45,121 nt of DNA. It comes from Oscillospiraceae bacterium (GTDB lineage: Bacteria; Bacillota; Clostridia; Oscillospirales; Acutalibacteraceae). Position numbers and translations under genes: made by a program. The notes beneath the pieces were generated by a model, which was given only the letters and a program-made list of their open reading frames with translations, did no database searches and had not been told where the DNA came from. Every line of letters begins with the position of its first letter. Within the stretch, counting starts at the first letter, position 1. The stretch covers positions 1-45,121 of the forward strand of contig SVPZ01000021.1 in NCBI GenBank assembly GCA_015065605.1, in the 5' to 3' direction. This document shows, in pieces, positions 8,464 to 15,975 of the stretch.

Positions 8464-8820
8464 GTGAAAAATAAAAAAATTCTTTATACGTCTTTTGGAT
8501 TGCTCATCGGACTTGTTAACGGGCTTTTGGGGGCGGGCGGAGGTATGATAGCGGTTCCCGTACTTAAAAAATGCGGTCTTGATACCAAAAAAGCCCATGC
8601 AAATGCAGTGGCGGTGATTTTGCCCATAACCGTTTTCAGCGCCTTCGTTTATATGCTTAAAGGCTACGTGGATTTAAAGGATGCTCTTGCTTTTATGCCG
8701 CTGGGAATTGTTGGGTCTATACTGGCTACGTGGTTGCTTAAAAAACTTTCTCCCTATATTTTGCGTCTTATATTTGCAGGATTTATGATTTGGGCAGGGA
8801 TAAGGATGTTGTTAAAATAA
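8464..8820 (+). CDS. TauE/SafE (TSUP) family transporter, first half
   Basis: This 118-residue protein carries one TSUP repeat: FGLLIGLVNGLLGAGGGMIAVPVLKK at the N-terminus, the conserved AHANAVAVILPIT, then two or three more hydrophobic segments. TSUP permeases (formerly DUF81) move sulfite, sulfonates or other organic anions and usually have two such repeats in about 250-280 residues, so this is half a transporter. The start is a GTG; a GGTGAT lies close upstream and no better in-frame start exists. Its stop overlaps the ATG of the second half (TAATG), which supports co-assembly of two halves. Confidence 0.85.
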   Translation: MKNKKILYTSFGLLIGLVNGLLGAGGGMIAVPVLKKCGLDTKKAHANAVAVILPITVFSAFVYMLKGYVDLKDALAFMPLGIVGSILATWLLKKLSPYILRLIFAGFMIWAGIRMLLK

Positions 8821-9215
8821 TGTTGTTTATAAAATTTATTGCGGGGTTTCTTTCGGGAATTATAGGCGGTCTCGGACTTGGGGGCGGCGCCGTGCTTCTT
8901 ATATATTTAAGGGTGTTTGAAAATTCTCCTCAGCTCAAAAGTCAGGGTATAAACCTCCTGTTTTTTATTCCTATAGGTATAATTGCGGTGATTATTTATT
9001 TTAAAAAGGGTCTTATTGAACTTAAAACGGTGCTTCCTCTTGCGGCTTTCGGAATTATAGGCGCACTGGCGGGTTATTTTCTGACAAGGATAATAGGAGG
9101 CGAATTTTTAGGTAAAATATTTGCTGTCGTTCTTATAATTATGGGATGCACCGAAATTATTAAAGTTTTTCTCTTGAAAGTTAAAGAGAAATGTGGTAAG
9201 ATGAAAATAGAATAA
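8820..9215 (+). CDS. TauE/SafE (TSUP) family transporter, second half
   Basis: This 131-residue protein begins MLFIKFIAGFLSGIIGGLGLGGGAVLL, the glycine-rich TSUP repeat signature, followed by SQGINLLFFIPIGIIAVIIYF and two further membrane segments. With the preceding gene it would rebuild a full two-repeat transporter. The ATG at 8820 overlaps the previous stop by one base. The end of the gene contains the lexA promoter, so the two transcription units overlap physically. Confidence 0.85.
   Translation: MLFIKFIAGFLSGIIGGLGLGGGAVLLIYLRVFENSPQLKSQGINLLFFIPIGIIAVIIYFKKGLIELKTVLPLAAFGIIGALAGYFLTRIIGGEFLGKIFAVVLIIMGCTEIIKVFLLKVKEKCGKMKIE
9174..9202 (+). promoter_or_regulatory. lexA promoter
   Basis: TTGAAA (9174-9179), a 17-bp spacer and TAAGAT (9197-9202) lie inside the 3' end of the second TSUP half-gene and 33 bp before the lexA ATG. 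Confidence 0.7.
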
Positions 9216-9222
9216 ATGTTCG
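9209..9222 (+). promoter_or_regulatory. Candidate LexA operator (SOS box)
   Basis: GAAT-AAAT-GTTC matches the Firmicutes LexA box core GAAC-n4-GTTC with one mismatch, and the extended 14-mer matches CGAACATATGTTCG at 11 of 14 positions. It lies 7 bp after the predicted -10 element, as expected for autoregulation. Confidence 0.65.
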
Positions 9223-9234
9223 GGAGAGAAATTG

Positions 9235-9822
9235 ATGGCAAAAATTAAACTTAACGAAAGACAGGAAACAGTTTATAAATTTCTTATTTCCAGTATGTCA
9301 AACGGTCTGCCTCCTACGGTAAGAGAAATTTGCAAGGCTTGTCAGATTAAATCGACTTCTACCGTTCACGCGGTGCTTGATTCACTTGAACAAAACGGTT
9401 ATATTATACGCGACAGCCATTCTTCACGCGCTATCAGAATTGCCGACAGCGTATCTGCCGCAAGGGTTCCTCTTGTGGGCAGGGTAACGGCAGGTCAGCC
9501 TATATTAGCGGTTGAACAAATTGAGGATTATATTCCTTACCCCGCAAATGATTCTGAAGGTCTTTTCGCTCTCAGAGTTGTGGGACTTTCAATGAGGGAT
9601 GCGGGAATACTTGACGGAGATATTGTTGTTGCCGATAAAAACGCACCTTATAAAAGCGGCGATATAATAATAGGTATGGATGGAGACGAAGCTACCGTAA
9701 AAAGACTTCTTCAAAAGGAAGGCAAAATAATTTTTATGCCCGAAAATCCCGATTTTGACCCTATTTATCCCGAAAATCCTTCGGTACTCGGCAAGGTTAT
9801 AGGCAGCTACAGGAAGTATTAA
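9235..9822 (+). CDS. lexA: SOS repressor LexA
   Basis: LexA represses DNA-damage genes and cleaves itself when RecA filaments form. The 195-residue protein has an N-terminal winged HTH ([12 protein letters not shown] ... [32 protein letters not shown]), the self-cleavage bond A86-G87 in VTAGQPILA, nucleophile S119 (GLSM) and general base K156 (ATVKRL). The ATG at 9235 is chosen over a TTG at 9232 because GGGAGAG sits 6 bases upstream. rnhA follows after one base, so the two are one transcription unit. Confidence 0.96.
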   Translation: MAKIKLNERQETVYKFLISSMSNGLPPTVREICKACQIKSTSTVHAVLDSLEQNGYIIRDSHSSRAIRIADSVSAARVPLVGRVTAGQPILAVEQIEDYIPYPANDSEGLFALRVVGLSMRDAGILDGDIVVADKNAPYKSGDIIIGMDGDEATVKRLLQKEGKIIFMPENPDFDPIYPENPSVLGKVIGSYRKY

Positions 9823-9823
9823 T

Positions 9824-10264
9824 ATGAAAACAGTTGAAATTTTTACCGACGGCGCCTGTTCGGGAAATCCGGGACCTGGCGGTTGGGGCGCGATTCTCAG
9901 ATACGGCGGAAAAGAAAAGGAACTTTCGGGCGGTGAAACCGAAACCACCAATAACCGAATGGAACTTACCGCCGCCATAATGGCGCTGCGCGCTTTAAAG
10001 GAACCCTGTAAGGTTATACTTACCACCGATTCTAAATATCTTTCCGACGGTATTGGTCTTGGATGGGCAGAGAGCTGGAAGAAAAACGGTTGGAGAAAAG
10101 CCGACAAAAAACCTGCCTTAAACGTTGACTTATGGGAAGAAATATTGGAACTCTTTAAAAAGCACGACGTTACGATAAATTGGGTAAAGGGCCACAACGG
10201 ACACAGCGAAAACGAACGATGCGATGCTTTAGCGGTGGCTTTTTATAAAAATTTAAGCAAATGA
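9824..10264 (+). CDS. rnhA: Ribonuclease HI
   Basis: The enzyme degrades the RNA strand of RNA-DNA hybrids. The 146-residue protein has all catalytic acids: D9 ([17 protein letters not shown]), E47 (NNRMELTAA), D69 (TTDSKYL) and D134 (NERCDALA), plus the VKGH loop H124. Its full bacterial RNase HI length includes the basic-protrusion region ([13 protein letters not shown]). It starts one base after lexA, an unusual pairing that would place it under the same promoter. Confidence 0.96.
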   Translation: MKTVEIFTDGACSGNPGPGGWGAILRYGGKEKELSGGETETTNNRMELTAAIMALRALKEPCKVILTTDSKYLSDGIGLGWAESWKKNGWRKADKKPALNVDLWEEILELFKKHDVTINWVKGHNGHSENERCDALAVAFYKNLSK

Positions 10265-10277
10265 TTTTAAATAACAG

Positions 10278-10306
10278 TTGCATAGATGCAAATTTTATGG
10301 TACAAT
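10278..10306 (+). promoter_or_regulatory. Promoter of the lipoprotein gene
   Basis: TTGCAT (10278-10283), 17-bp spacer and TACAAT (10301-10306), 26 bp before the start codon. Confidence 0.75.
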
Positions 10307-10332
10307 TATTCAATAAAAACAGGAGGGATATT

Positions 10333-10863
10333 ATGAAACGTATTATTTCTATTTTGCTTATTTTATTGCTTATTTTTTCTTTAACCGCATGCGGTGCCCC
10401 TGATGAGATAGTAAAAGAAAAGAAATTAAGCAAGACCAATTTTGAAACCTATCTTACAGTTGACGTTGGTTTTGACGGCGGTGTTGCTACCAACTACAGC
10501 GCATATGACGGAGATAACCCTGAATACGCAGGCGGTCGTTGGAAATGGGGTACGGGTACTGCAGTTGTAAAAGTATATCCTAAATCTGCGAATAAAACAG
10601 AATTTGCCAACTGTAAGGTAAGCTTACAGGTTGATTTCGGCAGTCCTTTCGGTTCTAAAAATCTGGATTTGATTTTAGACGAAAACGGCAAGGTAACCGA
10701 AACCGTTAAGCTTGAAAGTCAGAAGCACGGTATTCCCAAAGAAGGCTTTACTTCTACCGACTATGCCGTTCCCGTTGCAACCTATCAGCTTGTTTCTGCT
10801 GAGGGTGAAATGAAAATACATATTAAACTGGATGAAAACGGTTCTGTAATTACCGAAGAATAA
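10333..10863 (+). CDS. Small lipoprotein of unknown function
   Basis: The 176-residue product has a signal peptide with a lipobox (MKRIISILLILLLIFSLTAC), so C20 should become the lipidated N-terminus. The mature domain (about 155 residues) is beta-rich with repeats of charged strands and no motif I recognise. The ATG at 10333 follows a perfect AGGAGG; a longer reading frame starting upstream would destroy the signal peptide. It is a single-gene unit with its own promoter and terminator. Confidence 0.85.
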   Translation: MKRIISILLILLLIFSLTACGAPDEIVKEKKLSKTNFETYLTVDVGFDGGVATNYSAYDGDNPEYAGGRWKWGTGTAVVKVYPKSANKTEFANCKVSLQVDFGSPFGSKNLDLILDENGKVTETVKLESQKHGIPKEGFTSTDYAVPVATYQLVSAEGEMKIHIKLDENGSVITEE

Positions 10864-10865
10864 TT

Positions 10866-10900
10866 AAAAGCTCAGGAAACAAATTTCCTGAGCTTTTTTT
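10866..10900. terminator. Bidirectional intrinsic terminator
   Basis: AAAAGCTCAGGAAA pairs with TTTCCTGAGCTTTT, with A- and T-tracts on the two flanks. It lies between the convergent lipoprotein and birA genes and overlaps the birA stop codon. Confidence 0.88.
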
Positions 10901-11675
10901 ACATATTAATACTTACTTCTCCTGCATTTAAGGTCATACTGCCGTTATCGGTTGAGAGAAGCAGCCTTGCGTCGTTGTCAATTCCGAGAACCAAACCGCT
11001 TATCTTTATACCGTTCTTTATAAAATAAACCTTTTTGCCTATCAGCATTGAACGGCTTTTATAATTTTCCATATAAAGTGTGTCGGGAAGAATTGAGTAT
11101 ATATCCAAAAAATATTTTACGAACTCTTTTATAAATTTGACCGTCAATTCTGCGTTTGGAAGTAATTTTCCGAAAACGCTTCCTGCTTTATCTTTTATGT
11201 CGTCGGGAAAACCGCCTATAGGATCAAAAAGGTTTACGCCGATACCCATTACCGCATACTGAACCTTTGCGTTATTTCCCGAAAATCCTGCTTCGGTAAG
11301 GATTCCCGCAACTTTTTTGCCGTCAAGATAAATATCGTTCACCCATTTTATGTAGGATTTTTTGCCCGAAACAAAGTCAATGGCTTGGGCGGCGGCAACT
11401 GCGGCGGCGGTGGTGATTTTAGCGCATTGGTCAGCGTTTAAATTGGGATGAAGCAGAAAACTTAGATAAATTCCGCTTTCTTTTGGCGAAAAGAAACTTC
11501 TGCCCAGTCTGCCTTTACCGCCTGTTTGGGAAAGCGCGATAACGAGCGCATCTTCTTTACTGCTTTTTGCAAGATTTTTGCAGTAATCGTTGGTAGAAAC
11601 CGCTTCTTCAAAAATTTCCGTATTTAAACTAAACTTTAATTCTTTTTTCAGAATTCCAAGTATTTTGTTTTCCAT
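10899..11675 (-). CDS. birA: Biotin--[acetyl-CoA-carboxylase] ligase
   Basis: The enzyme activates biotin as biotinyl-AMP and attaches it to carboxylase carrier proteins. The 258-residue protein has the biotin/ATP loop GGKGRLGR (52-59), YIKWVNDIYLDGKKVAGIL (108-126) and a C-terminal SH3-like domain (GKKVYFIKNG..SGLVLGID..ARLLL). The N-terminal DNA-binding wing of bifunctional BirA is absent, so it should act only as an enzyme. It starts after AGGAAGG and has its own divergent promoter. Confidence 0.95.
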   Translation of the reverse strand: MENKILGILKKELKFSLNTEIFEEAVSTNDYCKNLAKSSKEDALVIALSQTGGKGRLGRSFFSPKESGIYLSFLLHPNLNADQCAKITTAAAVAAAQAIDFVSGKKSYIKWVNDIYLDGKKVAGILTEAGFSGNNAKVQYAVMGIGVNLFDPIGGFPDDIKDKAGSVFGKLLPNAELTVKFIKEFVKYFLDIYSILPDTLYMENYKSRSMLIGKKVYFIKNGIKISGLVLGIDNDARLLLSTDNGSMTLNAGEVSINM

Positions 11676-11698
11676 AAGTCTAACCTTCCTTTGATTAT

Positions 11699-11728
11699 AG
11701 TATATATTATAACGTATCTCTTAGTCAA
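11699..11728 (-). promoter_or_regulatory. birA promoter
   Basis: On the minus strand TTGACT (11723-11728) and TATACT (11699-11704) are spaced 18 bp. Confidence 0.6.
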
Positions 11729-11760
11729 CTTCAAAAAAAATATATTTTTTTAAAAAACTC

Positions 11761-11789
11761 TTTACATTTTAAAATATTGGTGTTATAAT
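11761..11789 (+). promoter_or_regulatory. Promoter of the putative sortase substrate gene
   Basis: TTTACA (11761-11766), 17-bp spacer and TATAAT (11784-11789); the start codon follows 40 bp downstream behind GGAGG. Confidence 0.8.
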
Positions 11790-11829
11790 ATCAGTGTATC
11801 AAAATATCTCTAGTGTTTTGGAGGAATAA

Positions 11830-12408
11830 ATGATGAAAAAAATACTTGCTATTATGTTAACAGTAATTCTCGTTCTTTCTTTTTCTGTTTCTGCTTTTGC
11901 TTTAAAGAGCCCCGGCGGAACAGTATATTACGAAGTACTCGTTAACAGAACCAATACCGGTGAAAACTCTGACGTAGCTGAAAAGGTAGTGGTTAAGGAA
12001 AACGGAACTCTTGAACTTGCTCCTGTTGAAAACGATGATATCGCATTTGAGGGTTGGGGCTTCTACAAGAAAAACGGTAATGCTGCTAAAATCGGCGAAG
12101 ATTTAAAAATTGAAAGCGTAACCAAGGCTGACGGTAGCGCAGCTAAAGAGGGTGTTGACTACGAAATCAAAAACGGCAAGATCGTTTCTAAGAATAACGA
12201 ATATCTTACCGTTGAAATTAAACCTCTTAAAGATGGCGTTATGGTATCCGAGCTTTATGAAGGTGTTGTTCCGGAAATAACTCCTCCCGGCACCAATAAG
12301 CCCATATCTCCTTCCACTGCTGACTTCAGCATGGCAGTTGCAGGTCTTCTCTTTGCACTCGTAGTTCTCTCCGGTGCTTCTGTAGTGGCTGTAAAGCGCG
12401 CTCGCTAA
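11830..12408 (+). CDS. Putative cell-wall-anchored protein with SPSTA sorting signal
   Basis: The 192-residue protein has an N-terminal signal peptide (about residues 1-25, ending SAFA) and an extracellular domain of about 130 residues with no recognised family. Its C-terminus has the architecture of a cell-wall sorting signal: SPSTA (160-164), a hydrophobic span (about 168-187) and a basic tail KRAR. The motif differs from canonical LPxTG or NPQTN but resembles the (S/N)PxTG/A signals of class B sortases in Clostridia. A class B sortase is encoded 115 bp downstream, which supports the reading. Alternatively it is simply a membrane-anchored surface protein. Confidence 0.75.
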   Translation: MMKKILAIMLTVILVLSFSVSAFALKSPGGTVYYEVLVNRTNTGENSDVAEKVVVKENGTLELAPVENDDIAFEGWGFYKKNGNAAKIGEDLKIESVTKADGSAAKEGVDYEIKNGKIVSKNNEYLTVEIKPLKDGVMVSELYEGVVPEITPPGTNKPISPSTADFSMAVAGLLFALVVLSGASVVAVKRAR

Positions 12409-12421
12409 TTTGTTGAGAATT

Positions 12422-12452
12422 TTACCTCCCGATTTTTCGGGAGGTATTTTTT
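12422..12452 (+). terminator. Intrinsic terminator
   Basis: TACCTCCCGA pairs with TCGGGAGGTA around a TTTT loop and is followed by six Ts. Confidence 0.88.
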
Positions 12453-12457
12453 GTTGT

Positions 12458-12486
12458 TTGACACCTATATATAAATGTGTTAAAAT
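12458..12486 (+). promoter_or_regulatory. Sortase operon promoter
   Basis: Perfect TTGACA (12458-12463), 17-bp spacer and TAAAAT (12481-12486), immediately after the terminator of the putative substrate gene. Confidence 0.8.
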
Positions 12487-12523
12487 GTCTATAATAATTA
12501 AGTATAGGTAAAGGAGGATTTTT

Positions 12524-13282
12524 ATGAAAAACAAAAAGACTGTTCTTATAGTTTGTGTTTCGGTATTTGTTATTGCCACCATAAGCTTTTGCGCTTACGT
12601 TCTGCCTCCTTTATTTTCGGGGGCAAATAAACCAAATGAGGTTACGTCGTCCGATATAAGCTCGGTTGAGAGTACACCCGAACCGGAACTCCCTGATAAC
12701 CCTATTGATTTTGTTTCACTGAAAGAAAAAAATCCCGATATATATGCATGGATAAAGGTTCCGGGAACAAAGGTGGATTATCCGGTGCTCAGAAGTAACG
12801 ATAAGCCCGAGGATTTTTATCTTAATCACGATGAAAACGGTAAATATAAATTTGCGGGCTCTATTTATTCACAAATGTATAATACCGATGATTTTACTGA
12901 CCCAAATACCGTTCTTTACGGCCATAATATGAATAACGGCTCGATGTTTGCGTCCCTTCATTCCTTCAGAAAAGCAAGTTTCTTTAAAGAAAATCAGTAT
13001 ATCTATATTTATACTCCCGGTCATATTTTAACCTATACCATCTATTCGGCTTACCGATATGATAACCGTCATATTCTTTATTCCTTTGATTTTACCGATA
13101 AAAAGGTTTTTGCCGATTATATTGAGATGACTAAAAATCCAAAATCAACTATAGTTAACGTCAGAGATGGCGTAGAGGTGACGGCGGATGACAGAATTAT
13201 AACGCTCAGCACCTGTATTACTAACGATAACTACAGATATCTTGTTCAGGGGGTACTTACTGATGACACCCTCACAAAATAA
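12524..13282 (+). CDS. srtB: Class B sortase
   Basis: Sortases cleave a sorting motif in surface proteins and link them to the peptidoglycan cross-bridge. The 252-residue protein has an N-terminal membrane anchor (about residues 7-29), a Ser/Pro-rich linker and a sortase domain with catalytic H134 (LYGHNMNNGSMF), C231 (TLSTC) and R238 (DNYRYLV). YGHN and the long stretch between His and Cys are typical of class B. It starts after AAAGGAGG. The next gene overlaps it by 20 bases. The upstream gene encodes its likely substrate. Confidence 0.95.
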   Translation: MKNKKTVLIVCVSVFVIATISFCAYVLPPLFSGANKPNEVTSSDISSVESTPEPELPDNPIDFVSLKEKNPDIYAWIKVPGTKVDYPVLRSNDKPEDFYLNHDENGKYKFAGSIYSQMYNTDDFTDPNTVLYGHNMNNGSMFASLHSFRKASFFKENQYIYIYTPGHILTYTIYSAYRYDNRHILYSFDFTDKKVFADYIEMTKNPKSTIVNVRDGVEVTADDRIITLSTCITNDNYRYLVQGVLTDDTLTK

Positions 13283-14306
13283 GAAATCCAAAAGAATATG
13301 GCTTATAGTCCTCTGCTGTTTTTTGAGCGTTATCCTGATTGTTGTGGGAACGGTAGGTTATTTGTGGTTTTCGGGTAAAAGGGGACTGCTTAAAAATAAC
13401 GGTACTATTGCTTCGGACATAGGGGTCGAAGCCGTTGTAAACGAGGATAATACCGTTGTTTATAAGGGTAAAGTTTATAAATATAACGAGAATATAACAG
13501 CCATACTTTGTATGGGTATTGATGACACTAAGAAAACTTCGGGCGGCGTTGCAATTACCGGTAATGCAGGTCAGGCCGATGCGTTGTACCTTATGGCTAT
13601 AGACGTAGAAAACGGTAAAACTACCGTAGTGGGAATTCCGAGAGATACCTATACCGACGTTGACGTATATTCAAAAAGCGGTAGCTTTATAGGTATGCAG
13701 AAAAAACAGATATGTCTTGCCTTTGCTTACGGCGACGGTAAGGATAAAAGCTGTGAAAACGTGGTGAACAGCGTTTCAAAACTCTTTTACGGTATGCCCG
13801 TTAATTCGTATTTTGCAGTTAATTCAAAGGCGATAGCATCCCTTCATAATGCGGTAGGTACCGTTACCGTTATACCAAACGAAACTCTGACGGTAGGAAA
13901 CGTCACTTATTATAAAGACGTACCGGCAAAGCTTTACGGCAGTAACGTTTTTGCTTATCTGCAGACGAGAAATCAGCAAACCGCCGATGCAAGTTATTTG
14001 CGTATGCAACGTCAGCTTGACTATATAAGCAAATATTCTGCGGCGGTAATCGAAAAAACCAAAGAAGATATTACTTTCCCCGTAAAACTTTATAATAAGG
14101 TTCAAAAGAAAGCGATAACAAATCTTGATGCAGGTAAAATAGGCTATCTTGCTACCAGTGTTGTAAGCAGTAAAAAAACCGCCTCCCTTCAGTTTATCTC
14201 CCTTAAAGGAGAGCAGATAAAAGGGGAAAGCGGTTATGCGGAATTCTATCCCGATGAAACTAATCTTTTTGAAACTATGCTTAAACTATATTATACCGAA
14301 CAATAA
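13263..14306 (+). CDS. LytR-CpsA-Psr (LCP) family wall-polymer ligase
   Basis: LCP enzymes transfer teichoic acids or polysaccharides from undecaprenyl phosphate to peptidoglycan. The 347-residue protein has a short cytoplasmic start, one membrane segment (IWLIVLCCFLSVILIVVGTVGY) and an extracellular LCP domain: ILCMGIDDTK, ADALYLMAIDVENGKTTVVGIPRDTYTD (with the conserved Asp and Arg residues), and FAVNSKAIASLHNAVGTVTV. The ATG at 13263 follows AGGGGG at 9 bases. It overlaps the sortase gene, so the two are co-expressed and envelope-directed. Confidence 0.9.
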   Translation: MTPSQNKKSKRIWLIVLCCFLSVILIVVGTVGYLWFSGKRGLLKNNGTIASDIGVEAVVNEDNTVVYKGKVYKYNENITAILCMGIDDTKKTSGGVAITGNAGQADALYLMAIDVENGKTTVVGIPRDTYTDVDVYSKSGSFIGMQKKQICLAFAYGDGKDKSCENVVNSVSKLFYGMPVNSYFAVNSKAIASLHNAVGTVTVIPNETLTVGNVTYYKDVPAKLYGSNVFAYLQTRNQQTADASYLRMQRQLDYISKYSAAVIEKTKEDITFPVKLYNKVQKKAITNLDAGKIGYLATSVVSSKKTASLQFISLKGEQIKGESGYAEFYPDETNLFETMLKLYYTEQ

Positions 14307-14358
14307 AAAACTTGGAGTGAAAACGCCCTACGGGGCGTGGGTGAACTCCAAGTTTTTG
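14307..14358. terminator. Terminator with a two-tier hairpin
   Basis: AAAACTTGGAGT pairs with ACTCCAAGTTTT; the loop holds a second hairpin ACGCCC-TACG-GGGCGT. A- and T-tracts on both flanks suit both convergent genes. Confidence 0.82.
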
Positions 14359-14360
14359 TT

Positions 14361-14993
14361 TTAAACGGTTATTTCTTCTGCTGATTCTTCGGTTTTAATT
14401 TCTTCGGTTTCTTTATTTTCTTCGTTTTCGCGTTCTGCTTCTTCGCGGATTAAAACGAGAAGATTATACTGAGAAATTTTATATTCGTACCATACGTATT
14501 CAACCATAAGAGAAGCAAGATATACTATGGGGAACATAATCAAAGAAGCGATTGCGCCAAAAAGGAAATTGGGAATTTCTTTATCAAAAAGAAGCTCTGA
14601 AGCGATATTTACGTTGCTTACCATAGAACTGCTTAAAAAACCTATAGCTAAAACAACGGCAAAAATAAGGGCGTATATAAAAGCGTTTAATCGGTAGAAA
14701 CGGTTGCGCTTCTTTTTATCCTCTTTTGTATTTCCCGTAGGAAGCGGTTCTCCCTTCATATCAAGAGGAATTTCGCTTTTTGAAAAGAGTTTTATGAAAA
14801 TTGTGTAAACTGCAGGAATAAGGAAAAGTAAAATGACTTCCCAGGTGCAGACCTCGTGCAGTACCTTTATTTTGTAGGTTATTTCGGCAATAACAAACAA
14901 ATAACTAAACCCGAGAGTATAAAGCGCCGCAAGGTTTGTGCTGTTGTTAATAGCCTTTTTAACACGTTTCTTCTTTCTGCTTAATTTGTCCAT
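14361..14993 (-). CDS. Membrane protein of unknown function
   Basis: I do not recognise this 210-residue family. It begins with a very basic segment (MDKLSRKKKRVKKAI), then has about four hydrophobic segments (ALYTLGFSYLFVIAE, VILLFLIPAVYTIFI, FIYALIFAVVLAIGFLS, FGAIASLIMFPIVYLASL) and ends in a strongly acidic tail of about 30 residues rich in Glu. The charge distribution puts the N-terminus, and with an even number of helices also the tail, in the cytoplasm. It stands alone between two terminator or promoter regions. Confidence 0.75.
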   Translation of the reverse strand: MDKLSRKKKRVKKAINNSTNLAALYTLGFSYLFVIAEITYKIKVLHEVCTWEVILLFLIPAVYTIFIKLFSKSEIPLDMKGEPLPTGNTKEDKKKRNRFYRLNAFIYALIFAVVLAIGFLSSSMVSNVNIASELLFDKEIPNFLFGAIASLIMFPIVYLASLMVEYVWYEYKISQYNLLVLIREEAERENEENKETEEIKTEESAEEITV

Positions 14994-15066
14994 TTTGTTT
15001 TTTCTCCTCGAAAATGAAACTTGTCTATATATTGTATCATACTATTTTTAAAATAGCAAACAAAAT

Positions 15067-15975
15067 TTATATAAAGGAAATAATATCGGAAATAACCTCG
15101 TTTTTACAAAAATCTTTTAGGATTTCGTGACGGGATTCTTTATATAATTTTAAAGTCACATCATATTTTTCTTCTCTTTTAAGTTTTTCGTAAACGCGTG
15201 TTATGCCCTTACCGTATTCACCTACGGGGTCGTCTTCGCCCGAAAGTATGAAAATTTTAAGATTTTCGGGAAGAGATTTGTACCATTCCTTTTTATTGCA
15301 GTTTTTATTTAGTCTTATTAAATCGTTCATTGCGCTGACGCAGAACTTAAAGGTGCAGTATTCATCATTTGCATAAATTTCTTTATTGGTATTCTCACAG
15401 CTCAGCCATGCGTAAATATTATTTTCATCTTTGAATTTTTTATTGTATGCGCCGAAAGCCATAGAGTAAATAAAGTTTGAAACATATCGGTCACCCTTTA
15501 TTTTGCAAATTAGTCTGGTTAAAAGAATGCCTATATCGGAAGCGGGATTAGCGTTGCCGCTGCCCATCATTATATAGGAACTTAAATGTTTTCCGTATTC
15601 TTTAACGTAAAGTCTTGTTATAAAAGACCCCATACTGTGACCGAGTAACACGTGCTTCTTGTTGGGATAGCGCATATCGGCGGCTCTATATACCCTTTCT
15701 ACGTCGTCAACCAGTAGTTTATAGCCGTCTTTTTTGGCAATAAAGCCTAAATCTTCCTTTTTGGCAGTTTTTCCGTGACCTAAATGGTCGTGAATAATGC
15801 AGAAATATCCCGCTTCGCAAACAGCCTCAAGTAATTCATCATATCTTTCCAGATGCTCGGTCATTCCGTGAACCGCCTGAAAAATTCCTACGGGTTCGCC
15901 GTTTGGAATATAAATTTTAACGTTAAGGGTGTTTATATTATCGCTTGAGGGAATGGTTAAGTATTCTTTTTTCAT
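15067..15975 (-). CDS. Alpha/beta hydrolase, monoacylglycerol-lipase-like
   Basis: The 302-residue protein belongs to the serine aminopeptidase S33/lysophospholipase group: [15 protein letters not shown] (oxyanion region), DHLGHGKT, nucleophile elbow [13 protein letters not shown], acid [11 protein letters not shown] and base SRHEILKD. There is no signal peptide. The start at 15975 lies behind GGGAGG, and ATG overlaps the glpK stop (ATGA), so translation is coupled to glycerol kinase. Release of glycerol from acylglycerols or lysolipids followed by phosphorylation is a plausible joint role; the actual substrate is inferred from context. Confidence 0.88.
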   Translation of the reverse strand: MKKEYLTIPSSDNINTLNVKIYIPNGEPVGIFQAVHGMTEHLERYDELLEAVCEAGYFCIIHDHLGHGKTAKKEDLGFIAKKDGYKLLVDDVERVYRAADMRYPNKKHVLLGHSMGSFITRLYVKEYGKHLSSYIMMGSGNANPASDIGILLTRLICKIKGDRYVSNFIYSMAFGAYNKKFKDENNIYAWLSCENTNKEIYANDEYCTFKFCVSAMNDLIRLNKNCNKKEWYKSLPENLKIFILSGEDDPVGEYGKGITRVYEKLKREEKYDVTLKLYKESRHEILKDFCKNEVISDIISFI

